Source of the DNA: Progne subis subis
Lineage: Eukaryota > Chordata > Aves > Passeriformes > Hirundinidae
Length of the DNA stretch: 64,000 nucleotides
Assembly: GCA_022316685.1 (NCBI GenBank)
Contig: JAKJHU010000075.1
Location: 1,984,001 to 2,048,000 of the forward strand
Direction: 5' to 3'
Shown here: positions 36,386-48,016 of the stretch, one piece after another
How the letters are laid out: each line of letters opens with the position of its first letter
Position numbering within the stretch: the first letter of the stretch is position 1
Translations under genes and position numbers: made by a program
Notes under the pieces: generated by a model
What the model was told of the DNA's origin: nothing
The model's input: only the letters and a program-made list of their open reading frames with translations
Databases searched by the model: none

Positions 36386-36790
36386 TGTTGTGTGAAAAGG
36401 GGAGATTTTCTCAAACCTTTAATGTTTGATTACTCTGCCAACGCTCTTGTAGGACTCAGATTGACAGGTTACAGAATAACACTCTTTATTAATGAAGATG
36501 TGACAGGTCAGGGTTCAGGGATTGCTGGGGATAGTGTCTGACTGAAAAAAAACATAAAGCAACACATAATTCAAAGCCACAGTGACAGGCTCCAATCCAA
36601 ATAAAATGTCAATTGATTAAATCATTCCATGCTCATGGAATACAGATCTTGCCTAAAGGCATCTCCTGTGGGGGAGAAGACAGGTTCACCCCGTCAGCTG
36701 ACCTCAGAAATTACCCTGGAGACCTCCTTGACTTACTCCCATTCTTAACTTACTTTTATACAATTTCTCTGTATTTAGGTGGAGATTGAG
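36386..36790 (-). mobile_element. Candidate degraded ERV LTR
   Basis: The block starts TGTTGTGTGAAAAGGGG and contains ACACTCTTTATTAATGAAGA, which reads as an AATAAA poly(A) signal on the minus strand, and CAGGTCAGGGTTCAGGGATTG. The style is that of avian ERVL-type LTRs. I found no convincing target duplication, and the right end is approximate. Confidence 0.3.
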
Positions 36791-39700
36791 TGACTCAGCC
36801 ACAGCCCTTACTCGCGGAGGGGTGGTTGTACCTTGGGGGTGGGTATGTCAGCACAGTACCTGAGATACCTTTGGGATGGGGACGTGGCACCCAAGGAGAG
36901 GGATATTGCCATGGTGCTAATTCAAGGGCTTCTTTCTCTCCCTTGTTTCTCAGGTGCTACGCAGATTTTCAGCTCGGAAGTACCAGCGAGTTCCCTCCTC
37001 CGCAAAAGTTTGGACAAATCCTGGCTGTAGTCTCTACTCTGCTCCATCCTCCATTTAGTTCCCCTTCGATTGTGTTGTGTGAGAGAGGTCAGATATGCTC
37101 ACCATGCTTCATCCAGGGAGTAGCAGCTGGATTTTCCCTGTAACTTCTACACTGTTACCTTTTTACCCTCGGTGATCTTCCCACAGTGCCCTCACTGACA
37201 GTACTCTCTGCAGGCACTCAACAACTTTTTCAGTCCAGCTGGCAGGACACCGCGGCTGTAATGGTTGCAGGATGTCTCAAATGCCCTCCTAAGTGTCGGA
37301 CATTTCTGTCTTTCTCTTCAAGAAAATACACAGAATTTTTAGGAACTGTAACGCAATGTGTAGGGATGATACCATGGATTTTCAGGAGCCTAGAGAGGTA
37401 ATTGCCCGTTTTGGAACTGCAGAATGGCAGCGCTTTGCAACCAAATCCATTTTTGTCTGTTGTGGATTTGACTGTGAGGAATTATTCAATTACTCTAGTG
37501 AAGGACGAGGATGTCAACTTTGTCCCAGTATTTAATGGGAAAGATAGGAAAGTGATGAGCAGAATCTTTTTTTGATCTCTTGTATTGAAACAATGACTAA
37601 TGGATTACACGGTGAAGTTAAGGTTTCCTCTTTGAAGGTAAAAGATGTTAGACCTTGCAGCCATAGAAGAGGATATAGCTGCTTTCCTGCAGCTATTAGG
37701 TTTTGTATTCTTTTGGGTTTGTGAATATATTCAAAAGGAAATGGAAAAAACCCTATCTCTAAGGAAACAAAGTTCTTCCTTCCTATTGGGAAAGGAGTCA
37801 GCAATGATGATAAATTCCTTGCCAAGTGAGTAATTTCTTCACTTACAAGACTTTAAAGCTTTAAAAATTACATTTTGTACCACAGAGCTTCAATACGAAA
37901 TTCCTTGTGCTCTTAATGGTCAGTGCTGATCTCACCCTTGGCTGGAAATGATACACAGAATGATGGCAGGGAAAGGAGCTGTTTTGAGTGAGATGCTGCA
38001 ATATTACATCTTCCCAGAATAGCTCTAAAAGTACCCTTAATTGTACTGCACACTGACAGAAGTGAGAGGCAATTGTTTAGGACTGCTCAATGCTTCCAGC
38101 ATTAGTTGTCACATAATTTTCAGGCTAAGTAAATATATATAGAATAAATGCAGGAAAACGAAACTACAGTTTTAGTTTGACAGTTATACATTGTCTGAAA
38201 ACATGCCTGAAAATAACATGACAAAAATAGGCACCATCACATAGCATTTATTTAAGAAGTGGCTGAAGTGAGAAGTTTTATATAGCACTACCCCTGAAGC
38301 TCCAGCCCTACTGTAGCTGTTTCCTTAGCGCTCATATTTTTTATTTTGAGAAGTTGTTACGAAGACATTGGTGCTGTGCAAATGTCAGAACATGAACTGA
38401 CACAAGTGTCATGAAAGTGCAGTGCATTCTCTTTCTTTGAATATATGATGTCTTGAGGTGCTCATCAGCACATCAGCTTTTCTAGCCCCTCTGTCTTTCC
38501 AAATGTTATATATTCATCCTAACTTAACGCTCTGGGTCCTTGGACACCTCAGATCTAGACGATGCAACACACAGGACTGTGTTTGTTGTGAGCGCTAATT
38601 CCTTTTGAAGGCTTTGGACAATCAGCCTTAGCTCAGGTCAATGAGCCTCTTACATGGTCACAAAGCAAGAACCCCATTTCATGTTGAATCCCCCCCGAGT
38701 ACCATGGAAACCATTTTGTGGAATAAATCCCAACCAAAATCTACACAATGTTCAGCCTGTTAATGCTAACCAATCCCCTCCCCTTGGATCCTTTCAGGTC
38801 AGTGCCTTGAGCCTCAAGCAGAAAAAAGAGCCCATGGAAGCTCCTGACAGGGGATATGATGACAATTTTGCATGAGTGGAATATTCTAAAGTTCTTCAAA
38901 AACTTCCAACTGCTCAAACAAGGTTGAATTTTAGCCTGGCTGGATTAAATAAAAATTAACAATTTACCTTGATCAGAACTAGAGTCCAATTTATTTTATA
39001 TGGAGAAACTTCCTTTTCAGGAAACTTTTTTGAAGGAAACTTTAAAAAGTACTTCAACCCAATCTTATTCAAATTGGTTCCTTACCAGCTGCATAAATTT
39101 CCAATAAACACAGCATGGGAGGAAATAAAATCAAACAGTAAATATGTGATGTGAGCAGCCATAAAGGTAACCTGATTCAAAGGGAAAAAGTACTCAACAG
39201 AAGTCTGCCAAATTTCTGGGAGAGAAATTGCCAGCCAGCCTGGGAGCTGTGAGCTTGGGGACCAGAAGCATTCTTGAGCAGCACAGCCAGCATCTCTGAA
39301 ATGCAGCTGGATACCAGAGACTACTGAGGTACCCTCAGAAAGTGCAAGTCCAAGGAACTGTAATAGTAGCATCATCTGAAAAGCTGAAAAATAATCTGGA
39401 AAAAGGGGATAACATCCTGAGAAAGAATGTGTTGGTAGGCTCCACTGGCTGTTTCAACTGCAAGAACAGGACAGGTCCCAAAATAGAACTGAAATCATAA
39501 TCTGTTGAGTGTCTCAGGTGAAAACCAGAAATTAACTGCATCCATTGGCTGCTCAAAGTGATGGTGTCCTGTACCCTTTCAGGCCTCTATGACAGAGAAA
39601 TGATTTTCTGTCCAAATAAGCTTCTCTCTCTCTTCCTGCACTGCACATCCTTGCCCCTTTCCTACACCGGTCTGCAAGACCTTGGACCATTGTTGGGGAA

Positions 39701-39945
39701 ACCTTGCTGACTCCAAACTCTTTGACATGGATTGTATCTCAAGCCTGGTGCTCTACTGATCCCTCACTCCAGTCCAAGCCTGGGGCTGGTCTGTTTTATC
39801 CTCCCATCTCTGGGATGGCTGGGCCCCTTCTGAGATCTACAGCTTGGTGTCCCATCTATGCATGTAATGAACCTATCCTCAGTGTATCTGCTGTTGTATT
39901 ACTGCCAAGTTTGTCTCAGTAGTAACAACTCAGTTGTAACCTCTA

Positions 39946-39948
<3 letters not shown>

Positions 39949-39997
<49 letters not shown>
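39949..39997. repeat. (TA)n(CA)n microsatellite
   Basis: About 18 TA units followed by six CA units, just left of the likely TBL1X 3' end. Confidence 0.95.
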
Positions 39998-39998
<1 letters not shown>

Positions 39999-40420
39999 TA
40001 GTTGCTACTACTATTAGGTGCTGCTGTATTTGATTGTTGCTATAAATTTATTGCTGCTGTATCGACTGTTGTTGCACCAATGCTGCAGACACTACTCTGT
40101 AATAGCTATATGTATATGCATATATATATATTTGCTTTCTTTATTATAAGTGCACTTGTTAATGATGAGTTGTGTGGTGTTTGAGATAATCTGTAATAAA
40201 GTAAAGAAAATAAGAGGCAAATATGCCCTGTATATTACAAAATCCCATGAACCCATGGTCAAGGTCTTTTAACACCCACAGGGCAGTGACAGCACATCAC
40301 AACTTAAGCTGTGTCACAATTTCAGTCACTCAACCCCAGCTCTTATATGCAGGATGCAAAACAGCCAGAAAAGAATAAGGAACAACACGCACAGAATTCT
40401 CTAATATCAAAATATAGCAA

Positions 40421-40426
40421 TTTATT
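40421..40426 (-). terminator. TBL1X: Candidate distal poly(A) signal of TBL1X
   Basis: AATAAA on the minus strand, in the context GTCTTGAATAAATTGCTATA, typical of a vertebrate mRNA 3' end. If used, the 3' UTR is about 4.2 kb. Other minus-strand AATAAA sites at 40912-40917 and 44295-44300 would give UTRs of about 3.7 kb and 0.35 kb. RNA data would decide. Confidence 0.4.
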
Positions 40427-43400
40427 CAAGACACTGAATATGATCTGTTGATTCTCTCCTTAAAACAAATGAGCTACAATACACAAGGTGAATTTGAAGA
40501 AAGTGTGGGTGGGGGAGAAACAAAATAAGAGTTGATGTTGTTTCAACAGAACCTGGGAAATGCTTAAATGAGAACCAAGTCTGGCTGCAAGTCTGACACA
40601 GACAATAAAAACTGCAGAAGCCAGAATTCAGAATTTCAGTGAGTGGCTGAAAGAACATTTCTGCAATTGACAAAGAACCACATCTTTTAAAAAGGCAGTA
40701 AGAGGAAAAAAAAGGAGGAAAAATTAAAAAGGGAAAAAGAAAAAGAAACCCAAAAACAAAGCAGACCCTTACATTTGACAAAGTGCACTTCACTTGGCTC
40801 TAAAATTAGCTATTTTTTCCTTTTTTTTTTTTTTTTTTTTTAACAAATTAAAAGGAAATTTCTAAGATGTAGCATGGGGTTAATGTGTGTATAACCCTGT
40901 AAGTTGGGCCCTTTATTGCCCCATAAGGGACCCAGTGTTTTCTACATAAAAGATTCAGTATCCTTCTAACCCACAGAGTATAGTGGTTTTTCAGAAACTG
41001 GGTTATTTTCACTTCCAGGCCAGTTCCAGACAGCCAGCAATAATAAAAATCCAGCGAGTCTCTGGATGGTTTCACAATCCTGTTTGGTCACTTTGGCTTT
41101 TCCATTTTCTCTTCTGTTACAAAGAACTATAAACAAAATTCTAGGAAGAAATCTTAGGAAGTCCCCTGGGCTGTTGCTTGGGGCAGTTCAGTTGCAGGGG
41201 AGTCACGAGGGGCTCTGCCAGCCTGGGAATCGCCGCTGCAGGAGGGGAGGGAGAGCTCCCAGGAGCACAGCGCTGCAGGTCCAGGCTGAGACACCCACCT
41301 CCAACGACAGCCTGGAAAAGCCTCTCTCTCCCCAAACCACGTCCTTAGGTTAAGATTCACCTTTGCAACTACACCTCCTGCCCTCTTAAGAGCTCTCACT
41401 TTCAGCTGAAAACTATCTACTACAGCATCTTCCAGGAGTTTCCAGTCTTCAGGATTTTGTGGAAGGCAAGAAAAGTGAATTTTCTTAGCTCCTCATATGC
41501 ACTGCTTTTAACTCTGATGGTCCATATAGAAAACTTTCTGGAGCAGCAGTCTCTCTCACACAAGAGCTTTTGCAAACCAATTGATATTCAAATTTTGTTT
41601 CTCTTGGCTTGTTACCTCCATGTAGCAAGGAAAGTGGTGTTCTGACAAATTAAAAAAATGGAAAAAAGGAACAGGCATCACTGGACATTGCCCTGTTATC
41701 TACAGTAGCTATCCTGGGAACAACTATGAATCACGGGCTGTGGAGCCAGCCAGTCATGCAGCGTTGAGCAAATTAATCTCTTCAAATCCTGAGGTCTGGC
41801 CTATTGAGGTGTCACTCAAGGGACAGAGGCAAGGCCAGAGCCCCATCAGAGCTGCCCTCCCACAGACCGGCAACTTCTGCTCGTTATTCTCAGAACTGCC
41901 ACCAAAAAGCAGCGCAGGAATTTAACCGTTTACAAGCAATGACTGCAATCAAATCATTGTCCAAACCGTGCTTCATAAAACCACGCCTTTGTATTCAAGT
42001 TCAAGACTCTTTGAGCAAGTCCTTTTTAAAAAAAAGTAGTGACCTTAAATTAGCAGGTACATGTGCTTATTAGGTAAGAGTGCAAGACTGCCACATGGTG
42101 ATCTACAGCCATGCTCTTGGTGCAAGAAACGAAAACCAACACATTAAAAGCATTTAACACCGAAAATAATCCTTGATACTGCCTGGCATCCAGTTATTTG
42201 AGATAAATTACAAACAAGCCTAACTATCACTAGTAACCAAAATCCCACAAAACTGTTTTCACCTCAGGACTAACACTTGTAGCAGTTACTCCTTTCCATT
42301 CTTTTCTCCTTTGCAAAGGTATATCTTTAAGAAATGCATCTGAAGCTGGCAGTGGCTAGCTCCATTAGGACAAGATTCCCCTTTGTACTGCAAGCATACA
42401 AGGAAGAAAACTCCAGAGAAAAGATGGTGTTCAGATTCCACAATGTGCCCTGGAGCTCAGCAGGTTTTGCAACACCAGTTCAGCCTAAGGGTTCTGGATT
42501 TGCTCAGATCAAATCACACCTTTCAGCAGCTGTGGTCAAACCAAGGGGAAGATGCTGTGTTACAGCAGCTTTGGGCAGGAAGGTTCTACATCTGTTAAGA
42601 GATTGTGGCCTGTTTAGACTCCTACAGATCCTAGCCTAGGCCTGTGTGACTCAGCCAGTTCTGAGGATCTAAGTTGTGTCTGACACCACCCCAAGGCTGC
42701 CTTATAGTTTACTGCACTTTCAGTAAACTCTGCCTATGTGTCCTTCTTTGCATTTGTCATTTCCTCAATTAGAGTAACGCAGTCTTCAGCTGGCATCTGT
42801 GCAGGTCATGGCTGCAGTAAGGAAATCCTGTCCAAAGGGGAAAGGTGGTGCTTTGGAACTCTCCATCGTCATTCTGATCGTTTCACCCCCCACAAGCTGA
42901 GATAGAATTTACATATGATGTCATCACCTAATGAATTCATTGTCTTCTGAGCACCACCCTGAGGGCATCCTCGAGGCTAAACCTGTCTGGTCAGAGAGTG
43001 AGCCTCCAAGTGCAGACCCAGAGCTTTCCAGAGCAGCACACACATGGTGACAGCAGCACCACCTGCTGCAATGGCAGAGCTTTCTTGGTGTGTGTGGATG
43101 GACGGGAGCTTGGCGAGAGTCCATTCTTCAACAGTGACAGATGCAGTCAATATATTTCAGTTCACCTGGTCTCAGGGGTAAAACCTCACTGACTGACTGG
43201 AATAATGAACAGTGGAAGACAGCACTGCTCAGCAAGGCCACAGGCAGCCAAACCCACTTTCTGTCAAAATCTGAACCAGAGGAAAGAAGATACACAAGCA
43301 ATTTCTCCTGGTTACTGAAAACAAAAATATAAATTAGAGAAAATGAAGGCTATATTTATCGTCTCAGGCTTCTGAATCTCTTTGAATAAGTTTACATCAT

Positions 43401-44642
43401 CAAACAGCCATAAAAAATGGAATGAGACTGGGTAAATGGCTGGCTGCTGGAAAAGGACTTTAGTAAAGGACTGGTATTCCTTGGTTCAAACACCGTTTTT
43501 TCCTACAGCACTTTCTGAGAGAAGAGAGAAAAAGGATACTGCGCCTTTCATGTTCCCTGGACTCTGTGTCATTCTCTTTGCTTGAATTACACAACTGGTT
43601 TACATTTTGTGGCCATTTTAGGCTTTTAAAACTGTTTAACATAAAAAATATTTTTTTTCCAAAAATACACTGGGTTCTTTCTGTTAAAAGTCATCTTTCT
43701 CCTGTAAAAATCTTCCCCAGCACTGCATTCTTATATAAAGCACTTATTACACAATTTGCTGAAAGTGCCCTTGAGACGCTAAGATCTGAAGCATGGAGGA
43801 TTTTTTTTTTCTTTCAAATAGAGAGAAAGAAAGAAAAAGGAAGATATAGAAGAGAGGAGAAGCAGTCTGTCAAAAATTTTCATTGTCATGTCCACCTGGC
43901 TGCATCTACTATGGGTATAGAGGGAAAAGAAAAAAAAGGGGGGCAAAAAGAAAGAGGAGAAAAAAAAGGAAGGAAAAGCTGGGAGTGGAAGGGAGAAATA
44001 AAAGGAAAACAAAGTTTCATCCTAAGCCTGGGATCCTCCAGGCTGTAATATTCCAGCTGATAGAAAAACCACTGAACAAAAAAAGTAGTCTAGAAAATAG
44101 AAAGTGTTGTGATTACAAAGTTGAGCATTTCATCAGTACAAACTGGTCTTTGAACGTCCTTTGGGAGAGCAACTGTAGTGTCCAAATTGGAAGGAAAAAA
44201 TACAACACCGCATGGAGGAGGATTTTTTTTTCCCTTTTGGTTTATCACAGCATTTTTCTTTTTTTTTTTTTCTTTTTTTTCCTTTTTTTTCCTTTTTATT
44301 AATTTTTTTGGCACAGCTTTTTTTTTCCCCAGCCATCAGAGCAAGTTCTCAGACGCAAACCAAACAGTGCAATGCCTAGCTGGTGGCTTCATGCTTCCAA
44401 GGCTGAATGTTCCAGGTGGAAACCATTCCCTCCCCCTCTGAAGTGACAAAGTTTTTACTCCTTGATGAAGGTTACGGACAAAATACAAGTCACCTGTGGC
44501 CAGGGAGAGTCGGTTTCACGGTACACTCTAACTTTGTTCAAGTTTGTACAGTTCTGGAGCTGTTAAGAATAGTTTTGAAGAGTGCTTCTCCCCACACATT
44601 CACTGCTGGTCCATTTGAAATTTCTTCTAGAACATTTCACTT
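40427..44642 (-). other. TBL1X: Probable TBL1X 3' UTR
   Basis: About 4.2 kb downstream of the TBL1X stop codon on the minus strand, without coding content. It contains poly(T) tracts on the plus strand (40821-40841 and the T-rich stretch 44222-44330) and purine-rich tracts near 43805-44015. Long 3' UTRs are known for the TBL1 family. The extent is inferred. Confidence 0.45.
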
Positions 44643-44669
44643 TTACTTCCGCAGATCTAGGACACAAAC
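44643..44669 (-). CDS. TBL1X: TBL1X last coding exon (VCVLDLRK stop)
   Basis: Only eight codons, VCVLDLRK, and a TAA stop, matching the human C-terminus exactly. The acceptor is CTCTGCAG and the phase is 0. The exon continues into the 3' UTR. Confidence 0.95.
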   Translation of the reverse strand, partial: VCVLDLRK

Positions 44670-44828
44670 CTGCAGAGAGAAGAGCCCGTGTTAAGAACCG
44701 TTTGTGAAGGCGATGTGGAAATCCCATTCATGCACTCTGTACACAGGTGGACCAGCCCAACCTTCAAATCAGCCTCTCTCAAGTTCTGGTTTACAGGCAC
44801 ACAAGTACAGGAACAAACTGACATGGCA

Positions 44829-44969
44829 GAAAGCCCAACACGTTTAACATTTAACATTTAACCCACATGTTAAATGTTAAAATTTAAAAATTTTAAATTT
44901 AAAAATTTTTTTAATTTAAATATAAAATTTAACATTTAACCCACACATTTAACATTTAGCTGGGCTTTC
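44829..44969. repeat. 141-bp AT-rich palindromic block in the last TBL1X intron
   Basis: The block is bounded by a 9-bp inverted repeat, GAAAGCCCA (44829-44837) and TGGGCTTTC (44961-44969). Inside, TTTAACATTTAAC (44850-44862) and GTTAAATGTTAAA (44869-44881) form a perfect 13-bp hairpin with a 6-base loop. The centre (about 44880-44930) is pure A/T and largely self-complementary, and the AACATTTAAC unit recurs to its right. It may be a small MITE-like insertion or a locally expanded palindrome. Confidence 0.8.
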
Positions 44970-45833
44970 ACTGGTTTACAAACAAACATTTTGGTGGCAC
45001 ATGCCATAAGATTATGGGATCTATTCAGTTGCCCAAATGTCCACTTCCAGTTCTGAAATATATCCAAAACAGATGAAGGCTTGGCAGGCATGACAGTGGA
45101 TATGTGCCTATTTGGAGCAGCTGTTGGGAGCCAGGCATGGCACTGTCTGAGATGGCACAACTAAGCTCAAACAACTGAATCATGTCACAGGTGTTCCCTT
45201 TGTTAAAACCAGTTGAAAAATACTGCTCCAAAGTAGTTATGCCAGCCAGCCATGTGTGTCCTGCACAAGCTGATCATACTACAATTGAATTTTTTTAGAA
45301 GTGACATTAACAGCAAAAAATAGTAAGGAATAGTCAGTATCTCCATGGCAGTATTTCTCCTTTACATTACAAAATCTTTGGGTATCATGCTGAAAATTTC
45401 CTGCTTTAGTTATTCCTATTCAAGGGAATAAGAATATTCTTCTGTGGAATCAAACTCTGAAAGCCCCAGGATAACTGTTTGTTACAGAGTTGACTGCTGT
45501 GATCTGCTCTTCATTAAAACTGACAGATAATGACAGAAACAACATTACTGTTGTTCTTGTCAAAAATGCATTTAAAAGTCATTCTTGTCCTCAGCAGTAT
45601 TCACCGCTTCCACAAGCGTTCTTCATTTCTGACAGGAACGCCCCCTCCTAATATTCAAAACCTTTCAAAGCAGGAGCATTTTTAATACACTACACAGAGA
45701 TACTCATTTGTGTCTTGAGCTGCCTCTGCCTTCGGCTCTGTCCCCTGGAGGCAAATACAGCATCCAGTTTTCTGTTGATGCTCCCCAGAAAAGAAATCTC
45801 CACCCAACCTTTGCAATGTTTGATGATCCTTAC

Positions 45834-45935
45834 CGATCCGTCTGATGCGCTTGCTCCCACTTTGTCTCCTCTAGCATTCCAGCAGACTTCAAAGATGCCC
45901 CCGGTGCCTCTGTAGCTATGTACTAGACTTCCACT
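45834..45935 (-). CDS. TBL1X: TBL1X exon: last WD repeat
   Basis: A 102-bp exon, 34 codons, phase 0 on both sides. It encodes [20 protein letters not shown] and [14 protein letters not shown]. The acceptor is TTTGTAG and the donor TCG|GTAAGG. SGS replaces human SGN. Confidence 0.95.
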
Positions 45936-46610
45936 CTACAAAGCAAAACAGCACGTGGACATTGGATATAGAAGTTCCCTTTCTTTTTCTCTGTCATGTG
46001 GCACTACATTAAAAGGGCGAGCTATTCAGATCACCCAGCTATGGTCACCTCCATATCGTGTTGGAAATGGGTTAGGAAACAGTTAGGAAACGGGTTTTTG
46101 TAATGAAGAGCAACAGGCTCCTCCAGAAACAGTAGGACCCTCAATCCATCTGTTTTTGTCAACTCAGTAACAGGAAAGGCCTGGGGAGTTAGGTTGATGT
46201 GGTCTTCTCTAAAGCTGGTTGCTAATTCAGGTTGTGAGGCACCAGTGTCCAGAATTACATCTGTGGAACTATGATGTCCCACTTTTCTCCAGAATATCAT
46301 CAGTACCCTGCCTTTACATCTTTGTATCTATATCTCCTCTTCACAAAACCTAAGCCAGGAGCATCAGATTCAAACCTGAACTCAGTTTGTAACTAAATAA
46401 AAGTATCCTGTACTTCTGATCTACACCTTTGCTTCACAAAGCTGGTGACCCAAAACAAGCTTTGCATTTGCATTTTCATGCATGCTACTTGTTTTAGCAT
46501 ACAAAGCAGACCAAGCAGAACTGTTCTGGGCAGTCACCTCACTGCACCTGAGTGACTCAAGTGCCATGTATTTGTGCTGGCCAATACAATCAGGTTCAAC
46601 CTGGCAGGCA

Positions 46611-46652
46611 GGTCACATGTGACCTAGGTACACACGTGACCTAGGTACACAC
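46611..46652. repeat. 14-bp palindrome with E-box plus 17-bp tandem duplication
   Basis: GGTCACATGTGACC (46611-46624) is a perfect palindrome. It overlaps two exact head-to-tail copies of GTGACCTAGGTACACAC (46619-46635 and 46636-46652). CACATGTG and CACGTGAC E-box cores result. It lies in a TBL1X intron, 73 bp past the exon donor. Confidence 0.9.
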
Positions 46653-46706
46653 ATTCTTCATTTAAGCTTTTGCTATTAATGTGTCATCTAAACCAGATGT
46701 GCTTCA

Positions 46707-46958
<252 letters not shown>

Positions 46959-47888
46959 CTATGTTGTAAGAGAATACCACAGCTTTTTTTTTTTTATCCC
47001 TTGGCTAAGCAAAACATAATGTTTTAAACAGAAAAGCTAAAATGTACCGCAGCCTAAATGGTTTTATCTAAAGAACTACAGCTATAGAACTGCATTCTTG
47101 TATGAGGACCCTTAAGGGCCTATCTCTAGGTGTGTTTTACATAGCCCTAAGAAACTCAAGCTCCCCACTTTTGAGATTCTATCTCCTGTTATTCAGTAAG
47201 GTCAAATATGTATTGTCATTAATAGAATAAATGGGTCCAGAGAGATCTTACTCCTAATGGCTTCACCATGTTTAATGAATTAGCATTTTATAATTCTCTA
47301 GAACTGTGGTTCTTTTCACTTTGTTTCAGTGATGCTTTTTGCTACATTCCATTTAATTCCCAAACTGTAGGCTTGGAAAAAGGCAAAGGAAATAATTTGC
47401 ATTAAAAATAATAATAAAATAATTAACTCCAAGAAAGTGAAGTTCTTCCACGTCCACTCCCAGATTAAGGATTAAATGAAACCATTTTCAATGTAACTTC
47501 TCCCTACACTGCATACTCCATGAGCTGACCTGATAAACGCACAGTACTACCATCAACTGGCACTCTACAAGTAAATATATTTCCTAAGCTCGAAGAATTT
47601 TGGACAGATTCTCAAGTGGAACTTCAAACACTATCCAAGCTTTCCTCTATTAGCTAAGAAGGCTACCAAAATCTTCTCTAACTATCCAGGTGAGTTGCAT
47701 GATCCCAGTAAGAAACCATTCCAGCTGCCTGAATCTTGAGAGCACCTGCCTCAAGATCTTCACTCCTAACAGCCCGATACTTTTCAGTGGAATTGTCTGC
47801 AGGAAGACTGATGGCAAAGTGACAGTAGGGTTACATGTCAGAAAGACAATCCTCCTTGGCAGGCAAGAAAAAGAGGTGTATTTTTTAC

Positions 47889-48016
47889 CTTGCTAACATG
47901 ATGTTGGAGTTTGGGTTGCTGGTGCCTGGTCCTGTAGGGCTCCATTTGATAGTGTAAATCTCTTTGCTGTGAGCCTGAAGGTCATGTACACAGGTATCTT
48001 GCTTCATACTCCATAT
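47889..48016 (-). CDS. TBL1X: TBL1X exon: IWSMKQ...[11 protein letters not shown] repeat
   Basis: A 128-bp exon encoding [20 protein letters not shown], then [20 protein letters not shown] and LA plus two bases. It differs from human TBL1X at a few positions (DTCV for EVCI, HS for HN, PG for PA), and some of these match TBL1XR1-like wording. The donor is CAAG|GTAAAA. Confidence 0.93.

Larger units (their letters stand above)
27976..40400. other. Intergenic region between GPR143 and TBL1X
   Basis: About 12.4 kb between two convergent genes. It holds a solo-LTR-like element (28590-29247), a weaker LTR candidate (36386-36790), several microsatellites and A/T runs. Moderately GC-rich patches near 30230-30420, 30870-31060 and 32750-33120 have no recognisable coding content. 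No gene is supported. Confidence 0.65.

Noticed and set aside
43566..44302. Overlapping lysine-rich open frames of 160 and 139 codons
   Set aside because: They are produced by purine-rich low-complexity DNA antisense to the probable TBL1X 3' UTR.
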